64,000 nucleotides of DNA, taken from positions 85,690,149 to 85,754,148 of the forward strand of contig CM053266.1 of NCBI GenBank assembly GCA_028583415.1. The letters run 5' to 3'. Within the stretch, counting starts at the first letter, position 1. Each line of letters begins with the position of its first letter. The stretch comes from Protea cynaroides. Taxonomy: Eukaryota > Streptophyta > Magnoliopsida > Proteales > Proteaceae. The notes under the pieces are model-generated. The model worked only from the letters and a program-made list of their open reading frames with translations. It had not been told where the DNA came from and did not search any database. Positions 12,050-24,611 of the stretch are shown here, one piece after another. Made by a program: the position numbers and the translations under genes.

Positions 12050-15000
12050 TTCATAGTCAAAACTTTCATTCTTCATATCATGGCCGTCCTATGTCCGAAT
12101 CAGGTGATTCCAGCTCCATTATGTTTTGTTTTTAGTCCTCTTCAAAGTAGACATGAAAAATCCCAAGCAGAGGTCACCGGTGGGTCCCATGCAAGCTTGC
12201 ATGCAGAATCAATCAATAAAACTTTAATTCTTCATATCTTAGAAGTTTTACATCAAAATCAGGTGATTCAAGTGCCAGTGTGTTCCATTTTTAATTCCCT
12301 ATAAAGTGGACATAGAAAATTTGGGATAGGGGTCACCGAAGGATTCCATGGAGAGCTGCAAGCCGAATTGAATCATGAAATGATAGAGAGAGTGAAGACC
12401 CAATCTCGTCCCAATCCAGTCAACCTAAGTCAGTCCAGCCAAGCTTAGTCAAATCAGTTCAGACCCACTCTGTCTAAACCAGCCCAATCTGCATCTCTTA
12501 TGATTTATATATGATACATTTGTGTATCTTTTATTTATATATACATATTTGGATAGATATATGTAAGTATGTATATGTATCTACATATATGTATATAGCC
12601 ATGGGATTGGTTAAGGAAAGAAGAGAGGGTGAGGCACTAGATTAAGAAAGGAAAAAATACCAAAGTGGGATCGGGTGGGTCTTAATAAAGAAAGAGAGTT
12701 TGGAAAAAAAAAGGTTAGGTGTCATGATTTGGAAAGAAAGGGACTTAAAGAAGGTAAGAGATGGCATTGGGAGTGGTACGGTTGTCATGGGGGACCCTAC
12801 ATTGAGAGAAAAGAGGTGAGATGACCACGGTTTAGATGGAAATAAGAGGTAGGGTGACACATGTCAGCAAAACCAAAGGTGGTGGTATGTATTGGGTCAG
12901 TGTTCTCTCTTAACAAGGAAGATAACAGCTGCCTAGAAATAAGAAAATAAACTAACAAAGGAAGGGAGAAGCACGGGCAGAAAAGAGAAAGAATTAGAAG
13001 ACTGGTGAGAGAGCAAGGAAAAAAGAAAGAGGCATGCATGAAGAAAGGAATGTGGTGTCGACATTGAGGCTGAGTATGGAAATAAACTAATCAAAGATGG
13101 GAAGAGTGAACCGAATAGAAAGAGGAAGGGATAAGATTGAGATGGGGAGGACTGAATCAAGGGAAGAGAGGTGGGTGAGAGGCGACCCTAAAAAAGAAAA
13201 AAAAAAAAAAAAGGAGGATGGGAGAAGATTGAGATGGGGAGGACTGAATCAAGGAAAGAGAGACCAGTGAGAGACGACTCTCATAAAGATGGAAAAGAAG
13301 AGATGAAGAAAAAAAAAAGAAGGGAGAGCTGGGGAAAAAAAGAAAAGAAAGGGAAAAAAATCAGGGAGTGGGAGAGAACTTGAGAAAGAGAGAAGATAAA
13401 AAGAACAATAGAGCTGAAAAAAAGAAAAAAATAATAAAAAGGAAGGGAAGAAAGAATTGAGAGAGAGGAAAAAAGAGGGGATACAAAAGTGAGAAAGAAA
13501 AGAGAGAGAAGGGAGCTGGGGGGAGAGGAGGAGTGCTGAGAGAACAGAGAGAGGGACAGACAGAGAGAGACTGGACTTGGAGAATCCAAGCAAAGGGGGA
13601 GCCGAGATCAGATCGAGAAAGAAGAGGAAAAGAAGAAGAGAGCGGAGCCGAAGAGAAGAGGGAGTACGAGGAAGAAGGAGAAGCATTACCTGCAACTCAG
13701 GTAAGTCTGCCCCACCCTCTTTGTTTATTTTCTTTTCTTTATTTTTATCATACTCTACCTGGTCGTTTGCTATCCTGCTGTAACCGATTCTACCCCATGG
13801 CTGATCACTTGTACTCCATCTTCCCCACTCCTTGATCACCATATCATCCCATTTACCCAACAACCGATTGCCGCCCTCCACTTGCTGCAACCCAGCACCT
13901 AGCATCCCAACTACACCATCACCCACCTGATCATCATATCACCACACTTTGATCCAACCATGTTTTGGAGTTTTAATTTGATGAAAATTGATCCAATCAT
14001 GATCTAAACTGTTATGAAATCTGATCCCATATGCTTTAATTTCATGTGATCAAAATTTGATCCGAATGTGCTTGAATTTTATATGCTAAAAATTGATCCG
14101 AATGCCTGAATTTTATGTGAACAAAATTTGATCCGAAAGTGTTTAAATTTGATATGCTAAAAATTGATCTGAATGCTTGAATTTCACGTGTTGAAATTGG
14201 TCCGACCACATATTGAAATTGTTATGAAATTGCTCCGACCACATGCTTGGAATTTAATGTGAGTTGATTATAGACCATTGATTTGGAATTTTTTTATATG
14301 GATTAAGTTTTGACCATCTGATCTTGGAAATTTGATGATATTAATTGTAGCCATATGATCTTGGAAATTTAATGATATTAATTATGGTCATCTGATCTTG
14401 AAAATTTGATGATATTAATTATGGGCCATCTGATCTTGGAAATTTGATGATGTTAATTATGGCCATCTGATCTTGAAAATTTGATGATATTAATTGTAGT
14501 CATCTGATCTTGAAAATTTGATGATATTAATTATGGTCATCTAATCTTGGAAATTTGATATGATATTAATTGTGACCATTTGATCTTAGAAATTTGAAGT
14601 GATATTAATTGTGGCCATCTAATCTTGGATTTTGAATGATTAAATTGTAATCATCTGATCTTGGAAATTTGATGTGATTAATTGTGGCTATCTGATTTTG
14701 AAATTTTAAAGTGAATTGTAATATAGCCATTCGATGTGATTTTTAAATGAATTTGAATGGTTGGATTGATCTCAGGAATGTATTGAATTAATCTAAACCA
14801 TCATTCAAATCTGATCGTGATCACATTGATGATGATCGATTACATCAAGTGTGGGTAGTCGATCAAATATGATCTTGGTCACATTGTTGATGATCAATGC
14901 ATCTAATCTAGATCATAGATCTAAAAATATATTTGATAAATTGACACACATGCTTTGTTTGGTTAACATATTCTTACATATCTGTTTGGATTGCTCAATG

Positions 15001-15495
15001 CTATATTTGGATTAATCACTGCTATGATTGGATACTCACTCTCAATGCGATATTTGGATGCTTATACTCATATATCAATTTTAGAATGACTCACATGCTT
15101 GCTATATCTTTTTGCTATACATGCTTGCTATATCTGTCTGCTACATATGCTCATTGCTATATTTGTTTGCTACATATGCTCACATGCTATATTGAATGTT
15201 TACTACCATATTTTGATGCTTACACTGCTATGTTTGGAGATACACTTGCATAAATCCTAAAGCACACAATAATTAGAGAAAAATGAAACCTTAAAATGGA
15301 AAGAATACAATGATCAGGGTAAAAAAAAATCTAAAACTATAAAGAACAAAATGACTAAGATAGGAAACCTAAAATTAAAAGCACACAACAATTAGGGAAT
15401 GTGAAACCCTACAATGGAAAGAAAATAATGAAAAGAGATATGAAACCCTAGAAATTTAAAATGTTTACAACAATGGTAGGAACCTAAGACACAAT
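12050..15495 (+). mobile_element. Giant Ogre/Tat-like LTR (copy B), left portion, 5'-truncated
   Basis: Similar in order to the solo LTR at 896-5392. It has a block containing GTGGGTCCCATGCA, a purine-rich block (12600-13690), a region of ATTTGATCC-type repeats, then TTTGGATGCTCACA-type repeats and AAACCCTA repeats. The typical TGTAAGCACCCC start is missing, so the 5' end is truncated or too diverged to see. At 15495 it is interrupted by the minus-strand LTR and continues at 25578. Joining the halves restores the GTAGGAACCTA...CCTATTGAC tandem repeat without a gap. Confidence 0.78.
14290..14710 (+). repeat. Tandem repeat, about 11 units of ~40 bp
   Basis: Degenerate units of the form GATCTTGGAAATTTGATGAT followed by ATTAATTATGGCCATCT, inside copy B. 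A related, more degenerate repetitive zone occurs in opposite orientation in the minus-strand LTR at about 21560-22400. Confidence 0.88.
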
Positions 15496-16264
15496 TGTAA
15501 GGACAAATGTCCACCCATCGCTGATGGACGGTAAATGATTTAGAGTCGCCAACTAGATTAAGGTCTAGGACCTAAAAATATAGTTTCATCATATGAAAAG
15601 ACTTTTATTGACTCATTTTACCTAATATATTGGCTTTGATCTATCAGAGAATGGGTAAGCATTCAAGGTACAGTTTGGGAAGGCGTTAGGCACCTAAAAT
15701 TATCTGATCTAAAAATCAGCCTCCTATATAATTCTACTTTTCTTAGACTCTATGGTTCTGATTGTTCATGGTCAATGGATGATAACTAGGGCTTATGAGA
15801 GATCCTATGCCAAGTTGTTAAATTCTTCTAACCTAGGTTCAGTCATACATGTTACCAAAGTAAATAAACAAACAAAATAATATACAGTGAACAGAACCGA
15901 AGATGGTTCGGTGATGGACTGAATCTGAGACGTCCAAGACATCTCAAATTACCTACGTATTCCAATCTTGAAAATCAAGTTCATAACGTAATTCAAACGG
16001 AATGTAATTAAAGCTTATGGATGCAGTTTTGCTTAAGCTTCATTAGATTCAATTGTTCAAGTTGAAGTTTATATTTGATGATGATTGAGACTAAATCTAG
16101 AGATAGCCTATGTGGATCGAAGTGAATATGGATCGGATATGGGTATGGATATGGAGGACCTAAGGATACTAAGAAGTGAAACCGTACTTGGAAAGGTCCT
16201 CCAAGTTGCCTATGTATTTCAGAGGTTCTGAAAATCAAGTACAACTTAGTTCGTTGGGATGTTT

Positions 16265-16401
16265 TGATACTCTCGGGGAGCAATCCTTCTCTCTCTACTC
16301 TCGCGGAGCAATCTGTCTCTCTCTACTCTCGAGGAGTAATCCATCTCTCTCTACTCTTAAGGAGCAATCTGTCTCTTTCTACTCTCGGGGAGCAATCTCA
16401 A
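16265..16401. repeat. 28-bp minisatellite, left part (5 units)
   Basis: Five degenerate units around GGGGAGCAATCTGTCTCTCT, cut by insertion of the solo LTR at 16402. The array resumes at 20244. Confidence 0.9.
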
Positions 16402-18205
16402 TGTAAGACCCGTATCGAACTAACCGGTTTTACCACCTTGTACCAGGTCTACCTATCATGGTCGAGCCAAGTGGACCAAGTGCGTGAAGAAAATCACAAG
16501 ATCAGGTATGAGTCTAACCCAAAAACAGTAAATGTGAGGGTAGGGTTGCATGCCTAAACAGGTAGGGTCGACCCCACCTCAACAAAAGTCCAACCCATGA
16601 CTTTTTAATCGTAGGGTCGTATGACTAAGAAGGTGTAGGGTCGATGGATCCTGTGACCCTACGTCCGACCCTACGATGACAGACAAAAACCATAAATTAG
16701 GAAACTTTTCTAATTCCGAGGGGTTCTTTCCTAAACTCAATGGGACTTATGGTTTTCCTCTATAAATAGGACGTCCCTTAGCCTCTTTCACTCCTTTTAG
16801 AACCCTAATTGAAGAAAGAGAAGGAAAATTGAAGAAAATACTAAGGAAGAGGAGGAAGTTCAGAGAAACCTCTGAATCTCAGCCAACTTCAGGTATGAAC
16901 CTAATTCTCTTCATAAATTAAGAGCCTAGAATAGATTATGAAGAAATTAGGATTAAGAGAAACCCAAATCATCCATCCATGGACGAGTTCCAAAGGAATC
17001 CATGGAAGTAATCATCATAGGTAATGGAAAGTGTGTAAAAATCATAGTTATGAGGCATAGAACAATCTTAGAATGGACCTACAAGACCACATGATCGATC
17101 ACATGCCCTCGGGAAGTCCCAGGGAGGGTGTGGTCGCACGTAGGGTCGAATGGCATCCGACCCCACGTCCGACCCTACACCCTAGGGTCGTAGAAAACTG
17201 CTACCCTAGGTGCTACCCTACCTGCCACCCTACGATTTAGATTAGTCTAAATTTATTAGAATTAATTTTAATTAAAATCTATCGACTTGTTAGGCCTTTC
17301 TACTGATTTAAAAGTGATTCATAAAGCTTGAACGAAGATCTACGTTCAATCAAAGGTGAGGGAACAAGACCTAAACTAATTGGCTAATAATAAACTATTT
17401 TCGTTTATTGAGTCCAATACCATGTATGATTCTATGATTGTATGATTGTAATGTGCATATCACATGTCATCCACTATTCCGTTATTATTGTTCATGCATA
17501 TTTAATTCCGTTTATTTATAATATGATGTTGATGATGATGCTATGAATAGGCATGTGAATGTATGTGTGTGATTAGTGTACTTGATGCGAATCGGGCATC
17601 AGGGGGAGGACGTGACACTATGGTTCATCCTGGTCACTAGACTCTAGCTCTATCTCTACTCAAGTCTTGTCCACTAGCATCGTCGTATCGTCATTACCTT
17701 AACAGAACAATTACGTCGTAAGGCATCAGGGGAGGTGGTCTCGGATCGTGTAGTCTCTGACTCTGTCGGGGGGCCTTAGCTCTATCTCTATGGACGTATT
17801 GAGGGATGCTGGGGTGAGGCCTTGGATACACTGTTTGACATTAGGATTGGTTAGTTGCGAGCCCAGTTTGCAAGCTCTCGCCAACAGGGGCTTACGTGTC
17901 GGTATGGGTAGAGCATCATGGGAAGTGTGATGCGGTGCGGTCCTAAGCGCTTTAGCTCTATCTCTATTCCATGGTGGGTGCATGTGGGGGCAGAAATGGT
18001 GTTTGATCCGTTGGGCGGTTCCACACATTCGTGTATAGAGGTGCGGCGGCCACCTATCCTTTTTATGGCACATTGCAAACTTATGAACCAGACCAAAGAT
18101 ATGAATTGAATGCATGCATATGTTTGTTGCATTGTTTTGTTTGCTCACTAAGTCATGATGTGTGCTCACCCTTTCGACGTCGAATGTTTTTAGTTGATGA
18201 TGCAG

Positions 18206-18327
18206 GTACGACTGTAGAAGATTATATAAATGTTCCTATGTACGGACATGCTGCGGCGATGGACGTTGAAGTTATGATGGAGTCGCATGATTCGTCATGC
18301 GAATGCAACTCATGCATTTTTTATTAG
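18206..18327 (+). CDS. LTR-internal conserved Cys-rich coding exon (copy P, intact)
   Basis: Open exon of 2 + 39 codons after GATGATGCAG, ending HDSSCECNSC plus three residues and TAG. Compared with the copies at 28396-28517 and 53867-53990, the last ten-residue block has only synonymous changes (Asp, Ser, Ser, Glu, Ser and Cys codons differ at third positions or by synonymous codon choice). An in-frame ATG at codon 18 sits in a favourable context (GCGATGG). The true start may lie in an upstream exon; none is proven. Confidence 0.5.
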
Positions 18328-18368
18328 ATTTTGTTTAGATTATACAGAAAATGTAATTGATTATTTTA

Positions 18369-19997
18369 GGAAAATTTTCATATATACACCGTTAAGGATT
18401 GGAAACCTCATCTACTTCCATAAGATTGCAAAAACCTCAACCACATCCAATTAACTGACGGAATTATTGAAATACAGTTTTACCCTTCATATTAAAAATT
18501 AAAAAATTAAAAAAAGTATGTTGAATGACCAATTTGACCTTTGTAATGGTATGTATATTTTGTTCTCTCTCTCCTATTCACTTTCACCCAAGCCCTAACC
18601 CGACTCTTCTCTGCGTCGGTCCCCTCTACGGCGTTGGTTCCCTTTGCGTTGTGGTCCACTACGGCATCCCATCACCAGCATCCTAGCTCCGCCACCAGGT
18701 CAGTGTATGTGCTCCCCTCTATTTCATCTGTCTGTCATCTTTCTCTCATCTATTTCCTCCGTCCATCTTCTCCCTCTATTTCCTCTGTGCTCTGTCCGTC
18801 ATCTTCTCCCTTTTTTTCCCTGTCCGTCATCTTCTCCACTCTCCCACCAAATAATGATCCTTGGCACCTCTGAACAATCTTCACAGAAAATAAAATCCCA
18901 ATTATGCATGGTAGACTTAAGCTGATGATTGATCATATCACGAGCAATCTTTGGATCAATCAAGCCACAGAACCCAACTTTATATTTCCTGATTAAATTT
19001 TTGACAACTTTTTTCTTTGCTGGATTATTCAATCCCATGATATTCCACGCAATAAAGTTCATCAGAAAATTTTTAATTTTCTTATATTATCTGATGAAAC
19101 CCAAAGGTTCTTCATCCATCCTATCCTCCCAGTTAGATACCGAATTATGGTCCCCAACTTCAAATGTGCACTCAAGAGCCAATCTAGAATCATATCGAGG
19201 CATGGCAGACATTTCAGAATCATCAATACTATCGATAACACTGCTGCTCTTTCGAGCGGTCACTCCCGTCCCTCGATCATCATCATCCCAAGGAGAAGGC
19301 TGGCCAACACCAAGATGAATGGAATTTGATGGGAAAGACCCAAGTAGCGGGGAAGGGAACAGGTCATGGTAATGGTTGTCGACCCAACGCGATCTACCAG
19401 ACTAAGGAAATTCAATGGAGGGACACGGAGGATTGGGAGAGCAACGGCCAATAAGGGAAGGTGACCGAGGCCTAAGGGATAGGTGAGTTGCAGAGATGGA
19501 TCGTGACTGAGCTTTAGGGATGGAAGCGGATGGATGAGGGTGGGACACAGAAAGGGTATTGCTGTTCTTGGACAGAAACAGCAATGAAAACCGACAGGGC
19601 TGGGGGGTGTGGCTAGTAGAGGAAAGTCGCTAACCAGCAAAGGGGGAGCTGGCAGGGGGGATTCGAGGAACATGAAGACCATCGTCGTCGTGAACAAAGG
19701 ATCGAGAGTGGGTTAGATTTATTTTTTCAATTTTACTGTTACGAATGGAAATGAAAATTTGAAAGTAGGGTAACAAATGTATAAAAGGTATTTTGATTTT
19801 TTAACAAATCTAAAAGGATATTATCGTCTATTAAAATGTTCAACGCATCTAACGTCAGCAACTAACAGGATTCTTTTAACGGAGTGAACTTCGTTGATTA
19901 ACAGAGCAAAGTTTTTAGGTACTAGATGAGGTTTTTGCAATCTTGTGGAGGTAGATGAGGTTTCCAATCCTTAATGGTATGTATATGAAAATTTTCC
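18369..19997. mobile_element. MULE (Pack-MULE-like) with captured LINE fragment
   Basis: Terminal inverted repeats of at least 80 bp start GGAAAATTTTCATATA at both ends, and share GGATTGGAAACCTCATCTAC and AGATTGCAAAAACCTCA. A perfect 9-bp duplication ATTATTTTA lies at 18360-18368 and 19998-20006. Copy S of the same LTR has the uninterrupted site (GATTATTTTACTT near 9370), which confirms the boundaries. The 9-bp duplication and long TIRs indicate the Mutator-like superfamily. No transposase is encoded. The interior holds pieces of a LINE plus pyrimidine-rich simple sequence, so it is a non-autonomous element that captured foreign sequence. Confidence 0.92.
18799..19330 (-). pseudogene. Captured LINE (L1-type) ORF1 end and ORF2 endonuclease start
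   Basis: On the minus strand 19062-18837 begins MNFIAWNIMGLNNPAKKK and continues with LIRKYKVGFCGLIDPKI and a downstream VPRIIIWWESG. This is the N-terminus of a plant L1 ORF2 endonuclease (family start: N-I/C-R-G-L-N). Just upstream (about 19330-19080) is an acidic segment with GQPSPWDDDDRGTG and MDEEPLGFIR, which fits the C-terminus of LINE ORF1, followed by stops. Only about the first 75 residues of ORF2 are present, there is no RT and no poly(A), and the piece lies wholly between the MULE's TIRs. It was therefore captured, not inserted by retroposition. Confidence 0.8.
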
Positions 19998-20243
19998 ATT
20001 ATTTTACTTACTTATGTCTTAGTCAAATGAAGATAATTGGATATTTTATTTTTGTTATCACTCTTATAATTCTTAGTTCATTTAATATATAAGTCTTCCG
20101 CTATTGTTTATTTACTCTGATTATGATTGTGGATGTATATGGTTTAAGCAAACAAATACAGCCTATTTGAGATCTTGATTGAACCGTTGGTTTATTAGTG
20201 GTTCATCACACCATTCTGAATAGTACAGAATTGGGGTGTGACA

Positions 20244-20693
20244 CTCAATCTGTCTCTCTACTCTTGGGGAGCAATCTGTCTCTCTCTACTCTCAGGGAGC
20301 AATTTGTCTCTCTACTCTCGGAGAGCAAGGTGTTTCTCTTTACTCTCAGGGAGCAATATGTTTCTCTCTACTCTCGGGGAGCAATCTATTTCTCTTTACT
20401 CTCAGGGAGCAATATGTTTCTCTCTACTCTTGGGGAGCAATCTATCTCTCTCTACTCTCAGGGAGCAATATGTTTCTCTCTACTCTCAGGGAGCAATATG
20501 TTTCTCTCTACTCTCGGGGAGCAATCTATCTCTCTACTCTCAGGGAGCAATATGTTTCTCTCTACTCTCAAGGAGCAATCTATCTCTCTACTCTCAAAGA
20601 GCAATATGTTTCTCTCTACTCTCAGGGAGCAATCTGTGTCTCTCTTTCTACTCTCAAGGAGCAATGTTTCTCTTTACTCTCAGGGAGCAAAGG
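20244..20693. repeat. 28-bp minisatellite, right part (about 16 units)
   Basis: Units of 26-30 bp of the form GGGAGCAATATGTTTCTCTC TACTCTCA, about 16 copies. Unit lengths that are not multiples of three give long repetitive open frames in several frames on both strands. I do not regard them as genes. Confidence 0.95.
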
Positions 20694-23600
20694 TATATGA
20701 GTCTGTGTTTCGGAATCTCTCCAAACTGCCTACGTATCTTAAGGTGTTGTTCTAAGAATCAGGATCCCCATAGTTCGAATGTTGATTCAATTCATCATGT
20801 ATTCTTTCAAGATCAAGGTGTGGAACCGTGTTTGAGAATCTCTCCAAACTGCCTACGTATCTTAGGGTACTGCCCTAAGAATCAGGATCTGCGAAATTCA
20901 CAATGCAGATTCATTCATTGAATTCAAGAATGTGCTCATATGGAGGAGTGATGATTCTAGATGATCTATGGTTGGATTCACAACATACCTAACTAGGTCT
21001 TTGTACCCTAGGGGAGATGAGCTGAGGGGTAGGGATCGTCCTAAAGCTACCCATGACTTAAAACCCTAATTTTGGAAGTATTGGGTTAGGCTTGATGATT
21101 CTTGATTAAGATTTATTATTTTTTTCATTATTACCTTTCCCGTGAATGTGGGTGCCTACATGCACGTGCCCACACCTAATATGTCTGCTAGGTATACAGA
21201 TATGGTAGTTCAACTAGGGTGTAACAGAAAGTAAGTTATTGCTAACAACAGAAAATATTCAAACATGGCAAGAAACAACCTGACATCTCAAATATAGTAA
21301 GAAAACATGTAAATCAATATAGCAACAAGCATGTAAGCATCTCATGTATCATTTTCCAACAAAGTATATCTCCATATGTCAGATGCGATTCTCTAGATCT
21401 ATGGTTGAGATATACTGTAAATTTCTCAATATCTCAAGATCAAATCTTCAATCTAACGGTTAAATCTCTTTAAAATATTATCATTAAGATCAACACTTCA
21501 AATTTCATCAAAGCAACTAAGATCAACGGCTTAGATCTCACATCAGGATACAATCATGATCATATTAGGAAATCAATGGCTAGATCACTCCTAATGTTAA
21601 TCCAATGGTTCAAATTCATCTAAATCACATATCATGATTATCTGACGGTTTAAATTTATTTAAACCACTCATGATCCAAATCTAATGGTTAATTCACTCA
21701 TAATGATAATCTAACGGTTCATATCCATTTAAATCACTTTTGATGATAATCCAACGGTTCAGATTACTCAAATCAATAATCTAACCATTCAGACTACTCA
21801 AATCAAGGTAAATTATGATCAACAGATCGAATCAAAATTCCAAGATCAATGGTCCTAGTCCAGTCTCATCAAATTCAGAGATCAATGGTCCAATTTTAAT
21901 CATATCATAATTCCAAGATCAATGGTCCAATTTTATTTACATCATAATTTCTAGATCAATTTCAATTCCATCAAAATTCCATATATGATCGGATCAATTT
22001 CAATTTCATCAAAATTTACATGATCAGATCAATTTCAATTTCAATTTCAATTTCATCAAAATTCCATATATGATCAGATCAATTTCAATTTCATCAAAAT
22101 TCCGTATATGATCGGATCAATTTCAATTTCATTAAAATTTACACAATCAAATCAATTTCAATTTCATATGGTCGGACCAATTATATTGCAATTCCAAACG
22201 TATTAGATCAATCACATTAAAAATCCCAGCCATAGTCGGATCAATCACATTAGGGTTCATGATCAAGATTCAATTCATCACATAACATTCATTCATGATC
22301 AATGACTAAAATTTCATCATATTAAAAATTTAATATCAAAGGCCATGATCAATCTCATTAAAAATTCATATCATGTGGTCGGATCAACCACATTAAATTT
22401 CAAGGATATGACTCGATCAATCATATTAAAAATCAAAATCATATGGTTGGAATCACATACAAAAAAATTCATGATCTAATATGGTCACATTCAATGCAAT
22501 ATCAGATGGTTAACCATATTAAATTCACACAAACGAATGGTGAGACGATCAGTTGAGTTAGTGGATGAGGGCTGAAGCATTCATGCATGTGGGGTTCGGG
22601 TATGAAGATGGGTTTGGTTCACTCTCCAATATTGATGATAGATAATCAGGCTTGATGGTTCTCAACCATGGGGTATATGGGTAGGCTCTTGTAGAGTGGT
22701 GGCAGCAAGTTTGTTTAGGAAGAGTACGTTTAGGGATTGACAGATTGTGAATTGATGAGGCATGTGGACAGATCTGGGGTATGGAGTTGTGGTGATTGGT
22801 AAGTGGGTAGAGGTGCACGGTAGCATGGATGTGGAAGAAATTGCTAGTAGGTTTAGGTAATCGGGCATGAGGAGAGGAAGGACAGGTGGATGTTGGGTTT
22901 TCGGTGAAGGTTAGTGGTCTATGGTAAAACCAGGTGGCTGGGTGAAGTTGCATGTGGTGTGGTGTCAATGATGAGAGATTATGCAAAGGTCGATGGAGTG
23001 GGTGCTGGCTGGGCTTATGTGTCTTGAGATGGAGGGGATGATCAGGTGTGCTATAGGTATTAGGATCGGTGGGATGTTGGTTCGGTTGGATCGTAACCAA
23101 AGTGAGATGATGGGGTTTACAGTATGGTCGAAGGTGGAGGTAAGGTTTGCATTGGGCGATGCACAGGTATCAGGTTTTGAGGGAGTTGCAATGGTTGGGT
23201 TTGTAGATGAGAGGGGGTTCAGGTATGCATAGGTTGCAGATAGGAGATCAATGGCAGCATGTTTTGGTGATAGTTGAGTGGTAGCAAAGTACATCAATGG
23301 AGTTGAAAGTAGAAGGAGGTTGCCATGCTTACCTCAGGTATGATCTTTGCCTCTCCTTTTTCTTCTTCTTCTTTTTCTTCATCTCTATTCTCTTTCTCTC
23401 TGCTTGATCTTGATCTCCTCCCTATTCTCTCTTCTCTTTTTCTCTCAATCGGCACCCCTCCAATTCCAGAATCCTTTCTTCTCTTTCCGGCTCTTTCTCG
23501 ATCCTCCTCTTCTTTCTCAGTCCACTGCCCAATTCTCTTTTTTTTTCTCTCTCTTTGATTTTTTTCTTCTTTAGAGTCCCCTCTCCAATTCTAATATTCC

Positions 23601-24075
23601 TCTTTATTTTTATTTTTTTCAAATCTCCACCGAGCTTCCTCTTTTCATTAATGGGATCTTCCCTTTCTCCTTTTCTCAATCTGCCCACCTACTCTCTCTA
23701 ATCTCCTCTTCTTCTCGGATCTCTCCCTTTCTCCATTCTTTTCTCAATTTCTTTTCTCTAGTCTGCCAGCCCTTCTCTTTCCTTCTATTCTTCTTCCTTC
23801 TCAGTCTCTCTCAATCTCTCGGATTCTCTTTCCAACCTCCTCTTTCCATTCTTTCTTATTTCTTTCCTTTCTGGCCGATTCAGTCTCTTTTTCCTTCTGG
23901 CCGATTCGAGCTGCATCGACCTAGATTTCTTTCCTTCTGATTCTCTCCAATTCTTCTCTTTCTAATCTGATCTATTTCACTCTCACCTTCTATTTTTTTC
24001 AACTCCTTTAGAATCCACCGATTTAGCAATCTCCTTTTTCTATCTTTCCCTTCCTCTCTTGGAGTCCTCCCCTCC

Positions 24076-24248
24076 GGATTCAAATCATCTCATCCCTGAG
24101 ATTCGGGAGGCGTGGCGGCGACCCCACTGGATGGTCGCCATGTGGGGTCGGATGAATCCAACCCCTCCGTTCGAGCCGACAAGCCGAGCCGATCATGTGG
24201 AGTCGCCACTACGCCTCCCGAATCTCAGGAATGAGACGATTTGAATCC
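24076..24248. mobile_element. Short fold-back (MITE-like) insertion, 173 bp
   Basis: Both ends carry inverted arms of about 50 bp: GGATTCAAATC, then CCTGAGATTCGGGAGGCG on the left, and its complement with a few transitions on the right, separated by about 70 bp. The composition (GC-rich) differs sharply from the pyrimidine-rich surroundings. Flanks are CCTCCCC-like on both sides, but the simple sequence makes a target duplication uncertain. It encodes nothing. Confidence 0.6.
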
Positions 24249-24527
24249 CCTCCCCACTGACTCTCTTTTCTTTCCTTATTCTTTTCTTATTTTTCTTTCC
24301 TTATTTTTTTCTCTCCTTCCCGAGTTCACTCTCCTCACGATTTCTTTCTCTCTCCAGCCGTGGCCCCTCTATTTCCCATGGGTTGGAGTTTTTTTCTTTT
24401 GGCAATGGGACCCACGGCCAAGTGGCCTTCCCTCTCTCTCTTGCCTAACCGAAAACCCTAGTGGGCCTCCTAATTAGGGCTCCACGGCTCTCTCTCCCCT
24501 CCTTATAATATCAATATTATATTACAC

Positions 24528-24529
<2 letters not shown>

Positions 24530-24606
<77 letters not shown>
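24530..24606. repeat. (AT)n microsatellite
   Basis: About 76 bp of AT repeats in the giant minus-strand LTR, in the position corresponding to the run at 1734-1806 in the solo LTR. Confidence 0.95.

Positions 24607-24611
<5 letters not shown>

Larger units (their letters stand above)
16402..20243 (+). mobile_element. Solo LTR of the chromovirus family (copy P), carrying a MULE
   Basis: It starts TGTAAGACCCGTATCG and ends TTGGGGTGTGACA, with a perfect duplication CTCAA at 16397-16401 and 20244-20248. It is inserted in the minisatellite of the giant LTR. Without the MULE it is about 2.2 kb. Landmarks: TATA box TATAAATAGG (16761-16770), donor-like CAG|GTATGAA (about 16894), second donor-like AAAG|GTGAGG (about 17353), three GGGCATCAGGGGA modules (about 17596, 17721, 17911) and a conserved coding exon (18206-18327). 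Confidence 0.93.

Noticed and set aside
13249..13926. 225-codon minus-strand open frame
   Set aside because: It lies in the purine-rich block of a giant LTR. The product is a Ser/Phe/Leu/Pro low-complexity string with no family features.
17726..18169. 147-codon minus-strand ORF in LTR copy P
   Set aside because: It is antisense to the conserved LTR modules. The corresponding region of the other LTR copies is not open in this frame.
20198..20921. Long open frames (185 and 227 codons) with repeats such as SLYSQGAICFSLLSGSN
   Set aside because: They are translations of a 26-30 bp minisatellite that is open in several frames and on both strands. The array is interrupted by an LTR and has no start or codon conservation.
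22558..23297. Open frames of 180 (minus), 110 (minus) and 83 (plus) codons in the giant LTR
   Set aside because: Overlapping frames on both strands in non-coding LTR sequence, Pro/His/Thr-rich without recognisable domains and not shared with the related LTR at 896-5392.
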